From NCBI GenBank assembly GCA_903872555.1, contig CAIQLE010000124.1, positions 1 to 7,008 on the forward strand: 7,008 nucleotides of DNA, in the 5' to 3' direction. The notes beneath the pieces were generated by a model, which saw only the letters and a program-made list of their open reading frames with translations, did no database searches and had not been told where the DNA came from. Below, piece by piece: positions 6,606-7,008 of the stretch. How positions within the stretch are numbered: position 1 is the first letter of the stretch; each line of letters begins with the position of its first letter. A program made the position numbers and the translations under genes. This stretch comes from an uncultured bacterium (GTDB taxonomy: Bacteria > Pseudomonadota > Gammaproteobacteria > Burkholderiales > Burkholderiaceae_D).

Positions 6606-7008
6606 CAGGTCCAAAACTTTCTATACCCAGCATCATGGCGGCTTTCTGTAATCGTTTGTCGAAACAAGCAAATATCAGATCTTCATTTGTACCCTGATTC
6701 AATGTTCGTACACTGGCGAGCTGAACGCTGTCATAGGCACGCAGCGCGAAAGCATCGGCGAGTTCGCCAGCCATTTGCATTAAGGGCTGAGTGATTTCAA
6801 CGATGGCATAGTTTGCCCACGCCGACTTGACATCTTCCTTGCAGGTTTCGATGACGGCTGCATCAGCAGGCATTTCACGCGCACGCCGTGACAAGGCTGC
6901 CATTGCTTCTGCCCAGGCGATGCGACAGACAGCAATCGCAGTCGCAGTCCCGGCGAGCTGCAGCATTTCTTGACTATAGGCTTCTTGCAGGTGCAACTTG
7001 ACCAGCGC
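6601..7008 (-). CDS. PIN-domain protein, probable VapC-type toxin ribonuclease (N-terminus beyond window)
   Basis: The minus-strand frame is open from the right edge to the TGA at 6603-6601, giving 135 residues. It begins ALVKLHLQEAYSQE, which matches the part just after the first catalytic Asp in VapC proteins of the DTSALVKL type, so probably fewer than ten residues are missing. The other PIN acidic residues are visible, numbered from the window edge: Glu34 in IAWAEAMAAL, Asp93 in LRAYDSVQLAS and Asp117 in FACFDKRL. PIN toxins of this kind are Mg2+-dependent ribonucleases, often cutting tRNA or rRNA, and are neutralised by a small antitoxin usually encoded just upstream. That position is outside this window, so pairing is unknown. 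The in-frame TTG at 6996 is unlikely to be the start because conserved residues precede it. It converges on waaA with no gap. Toxin function is family inference; a solitary PIN nuclease is possible. Confidence 0.85.
   Translation of the reverse strand, partial: ALVKLHLQEAYSQEMLQLAGTATAIAVCRIAWAEAMAALSRRAREMPADAAVIETCKEDVKSAWANYAIVEITQPLMQMAGELADAFALRAYDSVQLASVRTLNQGTNEDLIFACFDKRLQKAAMMLGIESFGPD

Overview
This window looks like a chromosomal cell-envelope locus from a Gram-negative bacterium, most likely a betaproteobacterium of the order Burkholderiales (possibly Oxalobacteraceae). The evidence is a Kdo transferase (only organisms that make lipopolysaccharide have one), an ApaH with the GDLQG form of its first metal motif, an AlgC-type phosphomannomutase/phosphoglucomutase, and a GC content slightly above one half by eye. 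The taxonomic call is inference.

Layout. Positions 1-302 hold the N-terminal 100 codons of apaH on the minus strand. Positions 303-478 are a divergent intergenic region with several short inverted repeats and a possible -10 box. From 479 to 6600 six genes run head to tail on the plus strand with overlaps or gaps of at most 13 bases: rfbB, rfbA, rfbC, rfbD, an algC-like hexose-phosphate mutase, and waaA. At 6601 a PIN-domain (VapC-type) gene ends on the minus strand, directly against the waaA stop codon, and runs off the right edge of the window.

How the genes work together. RfbA joins glucose-1-phosphate to dTTP. RfbB, RfbC and RfbD then dehydrate, epimerise and reduce the product to dTDP-L-rhamnose, the donor for rhamnose in O-antigen, LPS core or exopolysaccharide. 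The mutase can make glucose-1-phosphate from glucose-6-phosphate, so the operon may supply the substrate of its own first step, and it may also provide mannose-1-phosphate. WaaA attaches Kdo to lipid A, the first step of core building. The unit therefore couples sugar-nucleotide supply to LPS core assembly. ApaH (dinucleoside polyphosphate hydrolysis) and the PIN-domain protein (probable toxin ribonuclease) are flanking genes with no evident part in the pathway.

All catalytic residues I looked for in the complete genes are present and there are no frameshifts. I did not find an undescribed system. The points most worth checking are the mutase-waaA extension of the rhamnose operon, the inverted repeats before rfbB, a run of eight T in rfbC, and the zero-gap convergent junction between waaA and the PIN gene. 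No rRNA, tRNA, CRISPR array, insertion sequence or convincing intrinsic terminator was seen.
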